Below are positions 1-7,899 of a stretch of 64,000 nucleotides of DNA, in pieces; positions within the stretch are counted from its first letter, which is position 1; the number at the start of each line of letters is the position of its first letter. The position numbers and the translations under genes are program-made. This stretch comes from Caulobacter segnis (lineage in GTDB: Bacteria > Pseudomonadota > Alphaproteobacteria > Caulobacterales > Caulobacteraceae). The stretch is from assembly GCF_029543125.1 (NCBI RefSeq), contig NZ_JARQWW010000005.1, forward strand, positions 186,001 to 250,000. Direction: 5' to 3'. The notes below the pieces were generated by a model. The model saw only the letters and a program-made list of their open reading frames with translations, did not search any database and was not told the origin of the DNA.

Positions 1-330
1 CCAGGTCTGCGGGTGACCGCCCACATCCATGCGCGACTCGCGGATCGCCCGCCCGTTGTCGCGGGTCTCCAGGCTCGCCAGCATCTCGACATTGTCGCGA
101 TAGAGCTCCGCGAACCGGCGCAGGATCGCCGCCCGTTCGTGACCCGGCGTGCGCCGCCATCCCTCGAACGCCTCACGCGCGGCGGCGACGGCGGCGTCGA
201 TGTCCTTGGGACCGCCCATGGCCACGACAGCCCACGGCTTGCCGGTCGATGGGTCGATGCTCTCCACCAAGCCGCCATCCACCGGGGCAAGCCATTCGCC
301 GCCGATGAACAGTCGATCGAACCGTTCCAT
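1..330 (-). CDS. Aldehyde dehydrogenase, N-terminal part (cut by window edge)
   Basis: The first 110 residues of an NAD(P)-dependent aldehyde dehydrogenase; the rest lies left of the window. The start at 330 has a GAGG ribosome site 7 bases upstream. The segment FIGGEWLAPVDGG followed by DPSTGKPWAVVAMGG and the helix DIDAAVAAAREAFEGW is the standard beginning of the betaine/phenylacetaldehyde dehydrogenase group. The catalytic Cys and Glu are outside the window, so substrate cannot be inferred. It is divergent from the CoA-transferase at 414 with an 83-base control region between, suggesting shared regulation and a joint role in organic-acid catabolism. Confidence 0.85.
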   Translation of the reverse strand, partial: MERFDRLFIGGEWLAPVDGGLVESIDPSTGKPWAVVAMGGPKDIDAAVAAAREAFEGWRRTPGHERAAILRRFAELYRDNVEMLASLETRDNGRAIRESRMDVGGHPQTW

Positions 331-342
331 GCGCCACCTCAC

Positions 343-360
343 TATTCATTCACATGAATA
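343..360. promoter_or_regulatory. Perfect inverted repeat, likely operator between divergent genes
   Basis: TATTCAT-TCAC-ATGAATA: 7-base arms, 4-base spacer, in AT-rich sequence 12 bases upstream of the aldehyde dehydrogenase start. A second, 10-base palindrome ACATATATGT follows at 367-376. Both lie between divergent start codons, and the IclR-family gene at 1629 is the nearest candidate regulator. Assignment to that protein is inference. Confidence 0.55.
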
Positions 361-413
361 ATTTGTACATATATGTGACTTCGTCAAATCGAAGCTTTCA
401 AGGAGAAGCCGAG

Positions 414-1619
414 ATGGGCGCGCTCGCCGGCGTTCGGATCGTCGACCTGACCAGCGTGGTGATGGGCCCCTACGCCACCCAGGTGCTGGGTGACTGGGGG
501 GCGGACGTCATCAAGGTGGAGCCGCCGGAAGGCGACGTGGTGCGCGCTATCGGGCCCGGCCGGAACGCGGGCATGGGCTCCCTCTTCCTCAACGCCAACC
601 GCAACAAGCGCAGCCTGTGCTTGGACCTGCGCGAGCCGCGTGGGCGGGATGCCTTTCTGGCGCTGATCATCAAGGCCGACGTGTTCGTGTCGAACGTGCG
701 CCCCCAGGCGCTGCAGCGGCTCGGGCTGGGGCCAGAAGTTCTCGAGGCCGCCAACCCGCGCCTGATCCAGGTGGCCCTGACAGGCTTTGGCTCAGGCGGC
801 CCCTATGCTGGCCAGCCGGCCTATGACGACCTGATCCAAGGAGCGACGGGAATCGCGGCCCTGGGAGAGCGCCAGGGTCAGGACATGCCGCGCTATGCCC
901 CCCTCGCCCTGGCGGACCGCGTCTGCGGCCTCTATGCGGCGGCGGCCATCGGCGCGGCGCTTCATGAGCGGGCGTCATCGGGCAAAGGCCAGCGGGTCGA
1001 AGTCCCGATGTTCGAGACCATGGCCAGCTTCGTGCTGGGCGATCATCTGGGCGGCCAGAGCTTCGACCCGCCGTTGGACGAGGGCGGCTATCAGCGCCTG
1101 CTTTCGAAGGACCGAAGGCCGTTCGAGACCGCGGACGGGCGGATCTGCGCCGTGGTCTACAACGACGCCCAATGGGCCGCCTTCCTGAAGGAGGTCGGCA
1201 TGTCGGACCTGCCCCAGCGCGACGGACGCTTCGACGGCTTCGCCAACCGCACCCGGAATATCGACCACGTCTACGGCTTCCTGGCCGAGACCTTCCGCAC
1301 CCGCACCACCCAGGAATGGCTGACGACCCTCGGCCCGGCCGGCGTGCCGGTGACGCCGATGCATGACCTGAAGTCGCTGCTGGACGATCCTCACCTCGCC
1401 GCTACGGGCTTCTTCAGCGATGTGATCCACCCCAGCGAAGGGCCGATGAAGACGACCGCGCCGCCCACGCGGTGGTCGCGGACGGCGGCGGGGATCAGCC
1501 GTCAGGCCCCCATGCTGGGCGAGCATTCCGCCGAGGTTCTAGGCGAGGCCGGCCTGGACGACGAAACGATCCAGGGCCTGCTCGACGACGGCGTCGTGCG
1601 CGCCAGGCCATCGTGCTAA
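414..1619 (+). CDS. Class III (CaiB/BaiF) CoA-transferase
   Basis: Moves CoA between carboxylic acids in the cytoplasm through an aspartyl-CoA thioester. 401 residues, normal for family III. The N-terminus (LAGVRIVDLTSVVMGPYATQ then GADVIKVEPPEGD) is the classic Rossmann-like opening of the family, and Asp168 in LALADRVCG is placed like the nucleophilic Asp169 of formyl-CoA transferase. I chose the ATG at 414 because AAGGAG lies 8 bases upstream; an in-frame ATG at 354 falls inside the operator and has no ribosome site. The IclR gene starts 9 bases after its stop, so the two are probably co-transcribed. Acyl substrate unknown. Confidence 0.9.
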   Translation: MGALAGVRIVDLTSVVMGPYATQVLGDWGADVIKVEPPEGDVVRAIGPGRNAGMGSLFLNANRNKRSLCLDLREPRGRDAFLALIIKADVFVSNVRPQALQRLGLGPEVLEAANPRLIQVALTGFGSGGPYAGQPAYDDLIQGATGIAALGERQGQDMPRYAPLALADRVCGLYAAAAIGAALHERASSGKGQRVEVPMFETMASFVLGDHLGGQSFDPPLDEGGYQRLLSKDRRPFETADGRICAVVYNDAQWAAFLKEVGMSDLPQRDGRFDGFANRTRNIDHVYGFLAETFRTRTTQEWLTTLGPAGVPVTPMHDLKSLLDDPHLAATGFFSDVIHPSEGPMKTTAPPTRWSRTAAGISRQAPMLGEHSAEVLGEAGLDDETIQGLLDDGVVRARPSC

Positions 1620-1628
1620 GCCCAGCGC

Positions 1629-2369
1629 ATGCACGTCAAACAAGCCGCCAACGTCGTCGATCTGTTGACGTACTTCGCCGAGCGCCGTGAACCGGCCACC
1701 CTGGCGGAGATCGCCGATGACCTCGGCTGGCCCCGGTCGAGCACCTTCAACATCGTCGGCACCCTGGCCGACAAGGGCTTCCTGTACGAGACCCGGGCGC
1801 GGGGCGGCTATTACCCGACACCCCTGTGGCTGACCCTGTCCAGCGCCATCGCGGAGGCGGAACCCCTGCCCCCGGCCCTGCGCGCCGCGGCGGCCGAGGT
1901 CTGCGCCCGCACCGGCGAGACCACGGCGGTGGGGACCGTGGCCGGGTCGCATGTGATGTTCATCGACGTGGCGGAATCGTCCCACCCCATCCGATACTTC
2001 GCCAAGGTCGGCGACCGGGTGCCGATCCACGCCAGCGCGGCGGGCCGCGCCCTGCTCGCCCAATTCTCGCTGGCCGAGCGGGAGGCGATCTATCGCAAGA
2101 TCGACTTTGAACAGTACGGCTCCACCACCCCGATGCGCAGCGAAGAGGTCGAGGCCAAGCTGCGGCGGGCCGAGGCGCGCGGCTATCACCAGAGCGAGGC
2201 GGAGTTCGTGCCGGATCTGGTGGGCGTCGCCCTGCCTATTCCGCTGGCGCAACGCCGACTGTCCATGGTGGTCGCCGGCCCGGCCACGCGCTGCCTGGAG
2301 CGGCGCGAGCAGACCGCCGTCATCCTGCGGGAGACACTGGCCCGTTTCAGCGCCGAACTGGGCAGCTAG
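1629..2369 (+). CDS. IclR-family transcriptional regulator
   Basis: 246 residues: N-terminal winged helix-turn-helix (about residues 4-65, with TLAEIADDLGWPRSSTFNIVGTL cut here as TLAEIADDLGW then PRSSTFNIV) and the C-terminal IclR effector domain (about 75-240, with RVPIHASAAGRALLA and GVALPIPLA). It lies 9 bases downstream of the CoA-transferase, so it probably senses an acid or CoA-pathway intermediate and controls the divergent aldehyde dehydrogenase/CoA-transferase promoters. Its stop codon overlaps the stop of the convergent transporter by four bases (CTAG, read on both strands). Effector unknown. Confidence 0.9.
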   Translation: MHVKQAANVVDLLTYFAERREPATLAEIADDLGWPRSSTFNIVGTLADKGFLYETRARGGYYPTPLWLTLSSAIAEAEPLPPALRAAAAEVCARTGETTAVGTVAGSHVMFIDVAESSHPIRYFAKVGDRVPIHASAAGRALLAQFSLAEREAIYRKIDFEQYGSTTPMRSEEVEAKLRRAEARGYHQSEAEFVPDLVGVALPIPLAQRRLSMVVAGPATRCLERREQTAVILRETLARFSAELGS

Positions 2370-3673
2370 TCGGACGTCGTCGGGCGCGGCAGCAGGGCGA
2401 TGAACAAGGCGGCCGCCACCGCGCCGCCCCCCATCACCATCGAGACCAGCGGCGTTCCCGCGCCCGCGCTGAACAGGCCGCCAGCCAGAATCGGGCCAAC
2501 CGCCGATCCGCCTCGCCCCACCCCGATGACAAAGCCCGTGCCGCCGGCTCGCAACGCCGCCGGGAAGGTGCGCGCCATGATGGGATACATGCCCACCACC
2601 CCGCCGTTGGTGAAGAAGCCGGCGATGGCGACGATGACCGCCAGCACGCCGATCTCGCTGTGCCCCATGCCAAAGACGGTGATGCTGGCGAAGGCGATGA
2701 GCATGGAGCCGATGACGATGGGCTTCAGCGGCGCGCGTTGGGCGATCAGGCCGAGGATCACCGCCCCCAGCAGCCCCCCGACGCTGACGCAGACCAGAAC
2801 ACGGGCGGCCGTAGCCGCGTCGAAGCCCATGTCCACCACCAGCTTCGCCGTCCACTTCTGCAGATAGTAGAAGCTGAGGATCTGGGCGAAGTAGGCCAAG
2901 GTCAGCAGGATCGTGACGCGCCGATAGGCGGGCGAAAACAGAGCCGTGAACGAAGCCTTCTGCACCGGTCCGGACGGCGCCGGCAGTTCCGTCGCCGGCT
3001 CGATCTTCAACCGCGCCAGGGTGCGGTTCACCCGCACCAGCGCGTTGGAGGGGCGGCGGGCGATGAGGAACTCGATCGACTCCGGCAGCCAGAACCACGC
3101 GAAAGGGATCAGGGCTGCGGTCATGCCCGCGCCCAGCAGAAACACCGCCCGCCAGTCACCCGTGGCCGCCAACAGGGTCGAGGCGATCAGTCCGCCTATG
3201 ATCGCGCCCGCCGAATAGCCCGCGATATTGAGCATGACATTGAGGTCCCGGCGGCGGTCATTGGAGTATTCCGCCACCATGGCGCTGGTCGCCGCCAACA
3301 TGCCGCCAATGCCCAGGCCGGTGTAGAGCCGGGTGATCGCCAGCATCAGCACGTCGCCGGACAGCGCCGCCAGCAACATGCCCGACGCCATGACCAGAAG
3401 GCAGGCCAGGATCACCGGCCGCCGCCCCAGCCTGTCAGACAGACCGCCCAGCAGAACCGACCCCACGGCCATGCCGATCAGCTCCATGGACAGGACCACG
3501 CCTAGGGCGACGCGCTCGATGCCCCACTCCGCCGCGATCCCCGGCGCGGCGAAACTGATCGCCAGCACGTCGAAGCCGTCGAGGGCGTTGAGCGTGACGC
3601 ACAGCGCCACCGCCACGATCTGTAGGGCGCGCATGGGCCGTTGCGCGATGGCCGTTCGCGGATCGCCCGCCAT
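2366..3673 (-). CDS. MFS transporter, aromatic acid:H+ symporter (AAHS) type
   Basis: 435 residues with about 12 membrane segments. MFS motif A appears as GGLSDRLGRRPV in the first cytoplasmic loop, and GLGIGGMLAATSAMVAEY resembles the AAHS/metabolite:H+ symporter subgroup. A charged central loop (ARRPSNALVRVNRTLARLKIE) separates the two halves. Start at 3673 chosen for the GGAGGA 5-6 bases upstream; a longer frame exists but has an Arg-rich, non-membrane extension. Likely imports an aromatic or small carboxylic acid for the neighbouring aldehyde dehydrogenase/CoA-transferase set, which is inference from position. No terminator is visible where it meets the IclR gene. Confidence 0.85.
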   Translation of the reverse strand: MAGDPRTAIAQRPMRALQIVAVALCVTLNALDGFDVLAISFAAPGIAAEWGIERVALGVVLSMELIGMAVGSVLLGGLSDRLGRRPVILACLLVMASGMLLAALSGDVLMLAITRLYTGLGIGGMLAATSAMVAEYSNDRRRDLNVMLNIAGYSAGAIIGGLIASTLLAATGDWRAVFLLGAGMTAALIPFAWFWLPESIEFLIARRPSNALVRVNRTLARLKIEPATELPAPSGPVQKASFTALFSPAYRRVTILLTLAYFAQILSFYYLQKWTAKLVVDMGFDAATAARVLVCVSVGGLLGAVILGLIAQRAPLKPIVIGSMLIAFASITVFGMGHSEIGVLAVIVAIAGFFTNGGVVGMYPIMARTFPAALRAGGTGFVIGVGRGGSAVGPILAGGLFSAGAGTPLVSMVMGGGAVAAALFIALLPRPTTSD

Positions 3674-3903
3674 CGAATCCTCCCGGCGGCTTCGCGCCGT
3701 CCTCTTGTGAATGAAGGATGAGGCGGAACCGAGCCCCCGTCTCGCAATACCCGCAGCCGCCTTTCTGCATCGCGGGCGGGCCACCTCTGGACTGACGTCA
3801 CGCGACGCGCGGGCATTGGTCCCCTTGAGATGGTCATTCTTGGATGTTTCAGGTTACCAGTTGAATCCGTCATCTCAGCGTGGATGGAGAAGGATCTCTG
3901 GAC

Positions 3904-5571
3904 ATGATCGATCGTCGCCGACTGATGGGCGCGGGCGCCTTGGCCCTCGCCTCCGCGAACTCTGTCGCCGCGTGGGCGGCGGAGACGGGTCTCGACCTCG
4001 CGCTCATCAACGGACGCGTCTGGACGGGCCGCCCGGGCGCGCCGCTGTCCGATGCGGTCGGGATCACAGCGGGGCGGATCGCCGCCATCGGCGCAGGCGC
4101 TGTTGGGTCCCTGACCACCGCCCGGACGGAGGTGATCGACTTGGCCGGCGCCTTCGTCATGCCGGCCTTCATCGACAACCACACCCACTTCCTGCTGGCC
4201 TCCAACATGCTGGCCCAGCCCGACCTGCTCAGCGCCAAGGACCGGCCAGAGTTCGTCTCGCGCGTCGGCGCCGCGGCCTCGCGTCTGAAGGCGGGCCGCT
4301 GGCTGCATGGCGGATCATGGGATGAGCAGCGCCTGGGCGGCGCCTTGCCGGACCGCCATTGGATCGACGCCGTGACCCCGCAGACGCCGTTCGTGGCCCC
4401 GCGCACAGACCTGCACATGTATCTGGTCAACAGCCTGGCTCTGCGGCTGGCCGGGATCACCCGCGACACGCCCGACCCGGCCGGCGGGGTGATCGACCGG
4501 GACGCCAAGGGTGAGCCCACGGGCATCCTGCGCGACAACGCCAAGGCTTTGGTGGAGCGGGTCATCCCCGCCGTCACGGAGGCGGAGAACGAAGAAGCGA
4601 TGCGCGCCGGCATCGCCCACGGCCTGAGCCACGGGGTCGCCCAGGTCCACGTCCCGGAGATCAACTGGAGCGTCCAGGACACCCTGCTTCGCCTGCGCCA
4701 ACGCGGCGGGACGGACATGCGCTTCTACTCCTTCGTCCCTTTGCAGGACTGGGAGAAGATGGCGGCCTTCGTGGACAGCCACGGGCGCGGCGACGACTGG
4801 GTGCGCTGGGGCGGGGTGAAGGGGCTGTCCGACGGCTCGCTCGGCTCTCGCACCGCCCTGTTCCATGAAGCTTATTCGGATGCGCCGGGCCAGTACGGCA
4901 CGCGAGTGATGGCGCTGGACGATCTGCGCGGGGCGGTTCTGGCCGCCGATAAACGCGGGCTGCAGGTCACGGTCCACGCCATTGGCGACCGGGCCAATGA
5001 CGACGTCCTCGACGTCTTCGATGAAGCCGTGCGTATCAACGGGCAGCGTGATCGCCGCTTCCGCATCGAACACGCCCAGCATGTGCGGCCGGCCGCCATT
5101 CCCCGGTTCGCGCGCCAGCAGGTGATCGCCTCGGTGCAGCCGTTCCACGCCATCGACGACGGCCGATGGGCGGTGAAGCGGATCGGCGAGGCCCGCCTTA
5201 ACGGCACCTATGCCTTCGGCTCCTTCCTCAAGGCCGGCGCCCGCATGACCTTCGGCTCCGACTGGCCCGTGGGACCGCTTGATCCCATCACCGGCATCCA
5301 TGCCGCCGTCGCCCGCCAGACCCTGGACGACGCTAATCCGGGCGGCTGGCTGCCCAATGAAAAGATCACGGTCGAGCAGGCCATGACCGCCTACACCACC
5401 GCCAACGCCCACGCCGGATTCCAGGAAGACCGGTTGGGGCAGCTGACCGTTGGCTATCTGGCGGACATCGTCGTGCTCGATGCCGACCCGCTCTCCGCGC
5501 CGGTCGATAAACTCCGAAAAATCAAAGTTCTGCGGACGATTGTTAATGGCCGACAGAGGTATGGCGCATGA
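3904..5571 (+). CDS. YtcJ-like amidohydrolase (amidohydrolase superfamily), probably Tat-exported
   Basis: 555 residues. Metal-dependent hydrolase of the YtcJ/N-substituted formamide deformylase branch: ADLVL-type start (LDLALINGRVWTG), first metal motif AFIDNHTHFL, then HAIGDRAND, IEHAQH and a late GSDWPVGPLDP supplying the His and Asp ligands, and the C-terminal composite domain (LGQLTVGYLADIVVLD). MIDRRRLMGAGALALASA is a twin-arginine-like signal. ATG 3904 is preceded by AAGGA; a GTG at 3880 is in frame but has no ribosome site. The downstream gene overlaps by 4 bases. A paralogue lies at 10061. Substrate cannot be read from sequence; N-acyl, N-formyl or cyclic amides are typical. Confidence 0.85.
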   Translation: MIDRRRLMGAGALALASANSVAAWAAETGLDLALINGRVWTGRPGAPLSDAVGITAGRIAAIGAGAVGSLTTARTEVIDLAGAFVMPAFIDNHTHFLLASNMLAQPDLLSAKDRPEFVSRVGAAASRLKAGRWLHGGSWDEQRLGGALPDRHWIDAVTPQTPFVAPRTDLHMYLVNSLALRLAGITRDTPDPAGGVIDRDAKGEPTGILRDNAKALVERVIPAVTEAENEEAMRAGIAHGLSHGVAQVHVPEINWSVQDTLLRLRQRGGTDMRFYSFVPLQDWEKMAAFVDSHGRGDDWVRWGGVKGLSDGSLGSRTALFHEAYSDAPGQYGTRVMALDDLRGAVLAADKRGLQVTVHAIGDRANDDVLDVFDEAVRINGQRDRRFRIEHAQHVRPAAIPRFARQQVIASVQPFHAIDDGRWAVKRIGEARLNGTYAFGSFLKAGARMTFGSDWPVGPLDPITGIHAAVARQTLDDANPGGWLPNEKITVEQAMTAYTTANAHAGFQEDRLGQLTVGYLADIVVLDADPLSAPVDKLRKIKVLRTIVNGRQRYGA

Positions 5572-6167
5572 GGCCGTCGCCTTTCGTCCCGGCCCGCCCC
5601 ACCGATGTCGGAGATTTCGTCGAGCAACAGATTCTCGGCCTGGTGATGAGCAGCGGCGAGGCCGCGCATGTCACCCCCCTGCCCCTGCTGGCGGTCCGCA
5701 ACGCCGACGGTGAGGTCGTGGAGTTCTTCGGTCACTTCGGCCGCTCGAACCCGCAGATCCAGGCGCTGGAGGCCGATCCGCGCGCCGTAGTCGTCTTCAT
5801 GGGACCACAGGCCTACATCTCCCCGTCCTGGATCAGCAAACCGAAGTGGGGACCGACCTGGAACTACGCCCTCGCCTACTTCGAGGTCGAGATCCGCTTC
5901 GTTCCAGAGGAGAACGACAAGGCCCTGGCCGATCTGGCGGACGCTTTGGAGCATGGCCGCTGGACGCCTGATCGGCTGGAGGAGCGCTACGACGAGCTGG
6001 CGCCGCACATCCTGGCGTTCAGGGCGCGGGTCGTCCGCCAGACCGCCAAGTTCAAGCTCGGTCAGGACGAGACGCCGACCACGTTCGGCGAGATCCTGGA
6101 TCATCTGGGGAAGTCCTCTCCCCTGGCCGAACTGATGCGCAAGACGCGCGAGCCGGCTGTTCCCTAG
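5568..6167 (+). CDS. PaiB-like FMN-binding protein (pyridoxamine-phosphate-oxidase-like fold)
   Basis: 199 residues. The order ISSGEAAHVTPLPLL-like strand, GHFGRSNPQ, PRAVVVFMGPQAYISPSWI, PTWNYALAYFEVEIRF and VRQTAKFKLGQDE is diagnostic of the PaiB/Protease-synthase-and-sporulation family: a split-barrel flavin fold annotated as a negative regulator in Bacillus and often seen as a lone flavoprotein in proteobacteria. Start overlaps the amidohydrolase stop (ATGA), so the pair is translationally coupled. Whether it acts as a regulator or as an oxidoreductase on the amidohydrolase product is unknown. Confidence 0.8.
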   Translation: MRPSPFVPARPTDVGDFVEQQILGLVMSSGEAAHVTPLPLLAVRNADGEVVEFFGHFGRSNPQIQALEADPRAVVVFMGPQAYISPSWISKPKWGPTWNYALAYFEVEIRFVPEENDKALADLADALEHGRWTPDRLEERYDELAPHILAFRARVVRQTAKFKLGQDETPTTFGEILDHLGKSSPLAELMRKTREPAVP

Positions 6168-6215
6168 ACGAGCGGCAGCCTAAGCTGCGCCTCGATTTGA
6201 GAGGCTGAGACCAGC

Positions 6216-7676
6216 GTGCTGCGACCCTGGAGCATTTCGCTTTCCGAGCGGATCGACGCCACGCGCGACATGCCGCTGTATCTGCAGATCGTCTATGCGC
6301 TGATCCACGAGATTCAGCGCGGGCGCCTGATGCCTGGCGCATTCCTGCCCAGCAGCCGCGAACTGGCCCGCACCCTGCAGGTCAACCGCAAGACCATCGT
6401 ACTCGCCTATGAGGACCTGATCGCTCAGGGCTGGCTTCAATCCGACGCCACGCGCGGGACCCGCGTGGCCTCCAACCTTCCCGACCAGCCCTTCGAACAG
6501 CCGGGCGCCGGGGCGCCGGGAGCCGCCGAGTACCGCTTCAACGCCGTGGACGGACCGCCCTTCGTGCTTTCAGGCGGCGACGCCCTGACCTTTGATCAGG
6601 GGACACCGGACGCGCGGCTTTTCCCGACCGACCTTCTCGCCCGCGCCTATCGCGACGCCATCGTCCAGGCGAACCGGCGCAACCGCCTGCGCTACGGCGA
6701 CCCGCGCGGCTCGCTGATCCTGCGCCAAGCCCTGGCCGACATGCTGGCGGCGCAGCGTGGTCTGCAGGTGGGCGTGAACAACATCTGCCTCACCCGTGGT
6801 TCGCAGATGGGCGTCGCCTTGGCGGCGCGCGCCCTGCTGAAACCGGGCGACGTGGTGCTGATGGAGGCCCTGACCTACGCTCCGGCGGCGCAGGCGTTCC
6901 GGGCCGCCGGCGCGCAGGTGATCGGCTTGCCGCTCGACGCCGACGGCATCGATGTCGATGCGGTCGAGAAGGCCTGCCGCGCTCACCCGGTGCGGGCGGT
7001 GTTCCTGACGCCCCACCACCAGTTCCCGACCACCGTCGCCCTGCGCCCGGAACGACGGCTTCGATTGCTGGAGCTGGCGCGGCAGTTCGCCTTCGCTGTG
7101 ATCGAGGACGACTACGACCACGAGTACCATTTCGAGTCCCAGCCTCTGCTGCCCATGGCCAGCTATGCCCCTAACCGGGTGATCTATGTGGGGTCACTGT
7201 CCAAGCTCACCCTGCCCAGCCTGCGGGTGGGTTATGTAGTGGCTCCGGAAGCCGTGATCGACGCCATGGCGCATGCCGTCATGTCCCTGGACCGCCAAGG
7301 CAATTTGGTGACCGAGGAAGCCGTCGCCGAACTGATGGACTCGGGCGAACTGCGCCGACACATCCGCAAGACGCAGGTCATTTACGACACCCGACGCAGG
7401 GCTTTCGATACGGCGCTGGCGCGGACCTTCGGCGAGACGGTCCAGTATCAAACGCCCGACGGCGGCCTGGCCTTCTGGCTGACCTTTCCCGACCCCGCGG
7501 TTCTGGATCGCATCGACGCGAACGGCGCGGCGGCGGGCGTGCGGTTCGCGCCGTCCAACGCCTATTCGCTCAACTCCAAAGGAGAGCGGGGATTGCGCCT
7601 GGGTTTCGCCAGTCTCACCGATGAGGAAGCCGCCGATGGCCTGGCTCGAATCAAGGTCGCCGCTGGCCAGACCTGA
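6216..7676 (+). CDS. MocR/PdxR-type regulator (GntR wHTH fused to class I aminotransferase)
   Basis: 486 residues. N-terminal GntR winged helix (about 15-85: LYLQIVYALIHEIQRGRL, LPSSRELARTLQVNRKT) joined by a linker to a fold-type I aminotransferase domain (about 110-480). The PLP Lys is Lys330 in GSLSKLTLPSLRVGYVV and IEDDYDHEY carries the cofactor-ring aspartate. Such proteins use PLP or PLP-amino-acid adducts as effectors. GTG start at 6216; the next ATG (6270) would remove the start of the DNA-binding domain. Located 48 bases after the PaiB-like gene and directly upstream of the TonB receptor, whose leader holds repeated TGGGTA boxes. Confidence 0.9.
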   Translation: MLRPWSISLSERIDATRDMPLYLQIVYALIHEIQRGRLMPGAFLPSSRELARTLQVNRKTIVLAYEDLIAQGWLQSDATRGTRVASNLPDQPFEQPGAGAPGAAEYRFNAVDGPPFVLSGGDALTFDQGTPDARLFPTDLLARAYRDAIVQANRRNRLRYGDPRGSLILRQALADMLAAQRGLQVGVNNICLTRGSQMGVALAARALLKPGDVVLMEALTYAPAAQAFRAAGAQVIGLPLDADGIDVDAVEKACRAHPVRAVFLTPHHQFPTTVALRPERRLRLLELARQFAFAVIEDDYDHEYHFESQPLLPMASYAPNRVIYVGSLSKLTLPSLRVGYVVAPEAVIDAMAHAVMSLDRQGNLVTEEAVAELMDSGELRRHIRKTQVIYDTRRRAFDTALARTFGETVQYQTPDGGLAFWLTFPDPAVLDRIDANGAAAGVRFAPSNAYSLNSKGERGLRLGFASLTDEEAADGLARIKVAAGQT

Positions 7677-7698
7677 ACTGAGTAGGATCGTCTGAAGG

Positions 7699-7795
7699 TG
7701 GGTAGGCCCCGCCGCTCGAAAGGGTCGTATCCAACTGGGTATTGCGGCGTCATGACAGTGAGACGCACTTACCCATCTTTGAACGACGTTACCCT
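7699..7795. repeat. TGGGTA boxes upstream of the TonB receptor
   Basis: TGGGTA at 7699-7704 and 7736-7741 on the plus strand, TACCCA at 7770-7775 (same box reversed) and the related TACCCT at 7790-7795. The second and third boxes flank GCGTC (7747-7751) and GACGC (7762-7766), giving a long split dyad. MocR-family regulators bind direct repeats plus an inverted copy, so these are candidate sites for the adjacent regulator. Binding is inference. Confidence 0.4.
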
Positions 7796-7899
7796 GAATA
7801 CAGGAACAAGCCCCTTCAGAGCTTGTGTTGAATACCTCCGGGGAACGTGGCGCGCCAATGCGGCGAATTGCCAAGATCGAGACCAAAGGGGGTATCGTG

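Noticed and set aside
3674-3903. Small gene between the MFS transporter and the first YtcJ-like amidohydrolase
   Set aside because: A frame opening at 3711 is long only because it runs into the amidohydrolase gene in another frame; there is no ribosome site and no recognisable protein.
7677-7899. Fur box in front of the siderophore-type receptor
   Set aside because: I looked for ATTATC/GATAAT-type arms and found none; only the TGGGTA boxes stand out, so iron control is not claimed.
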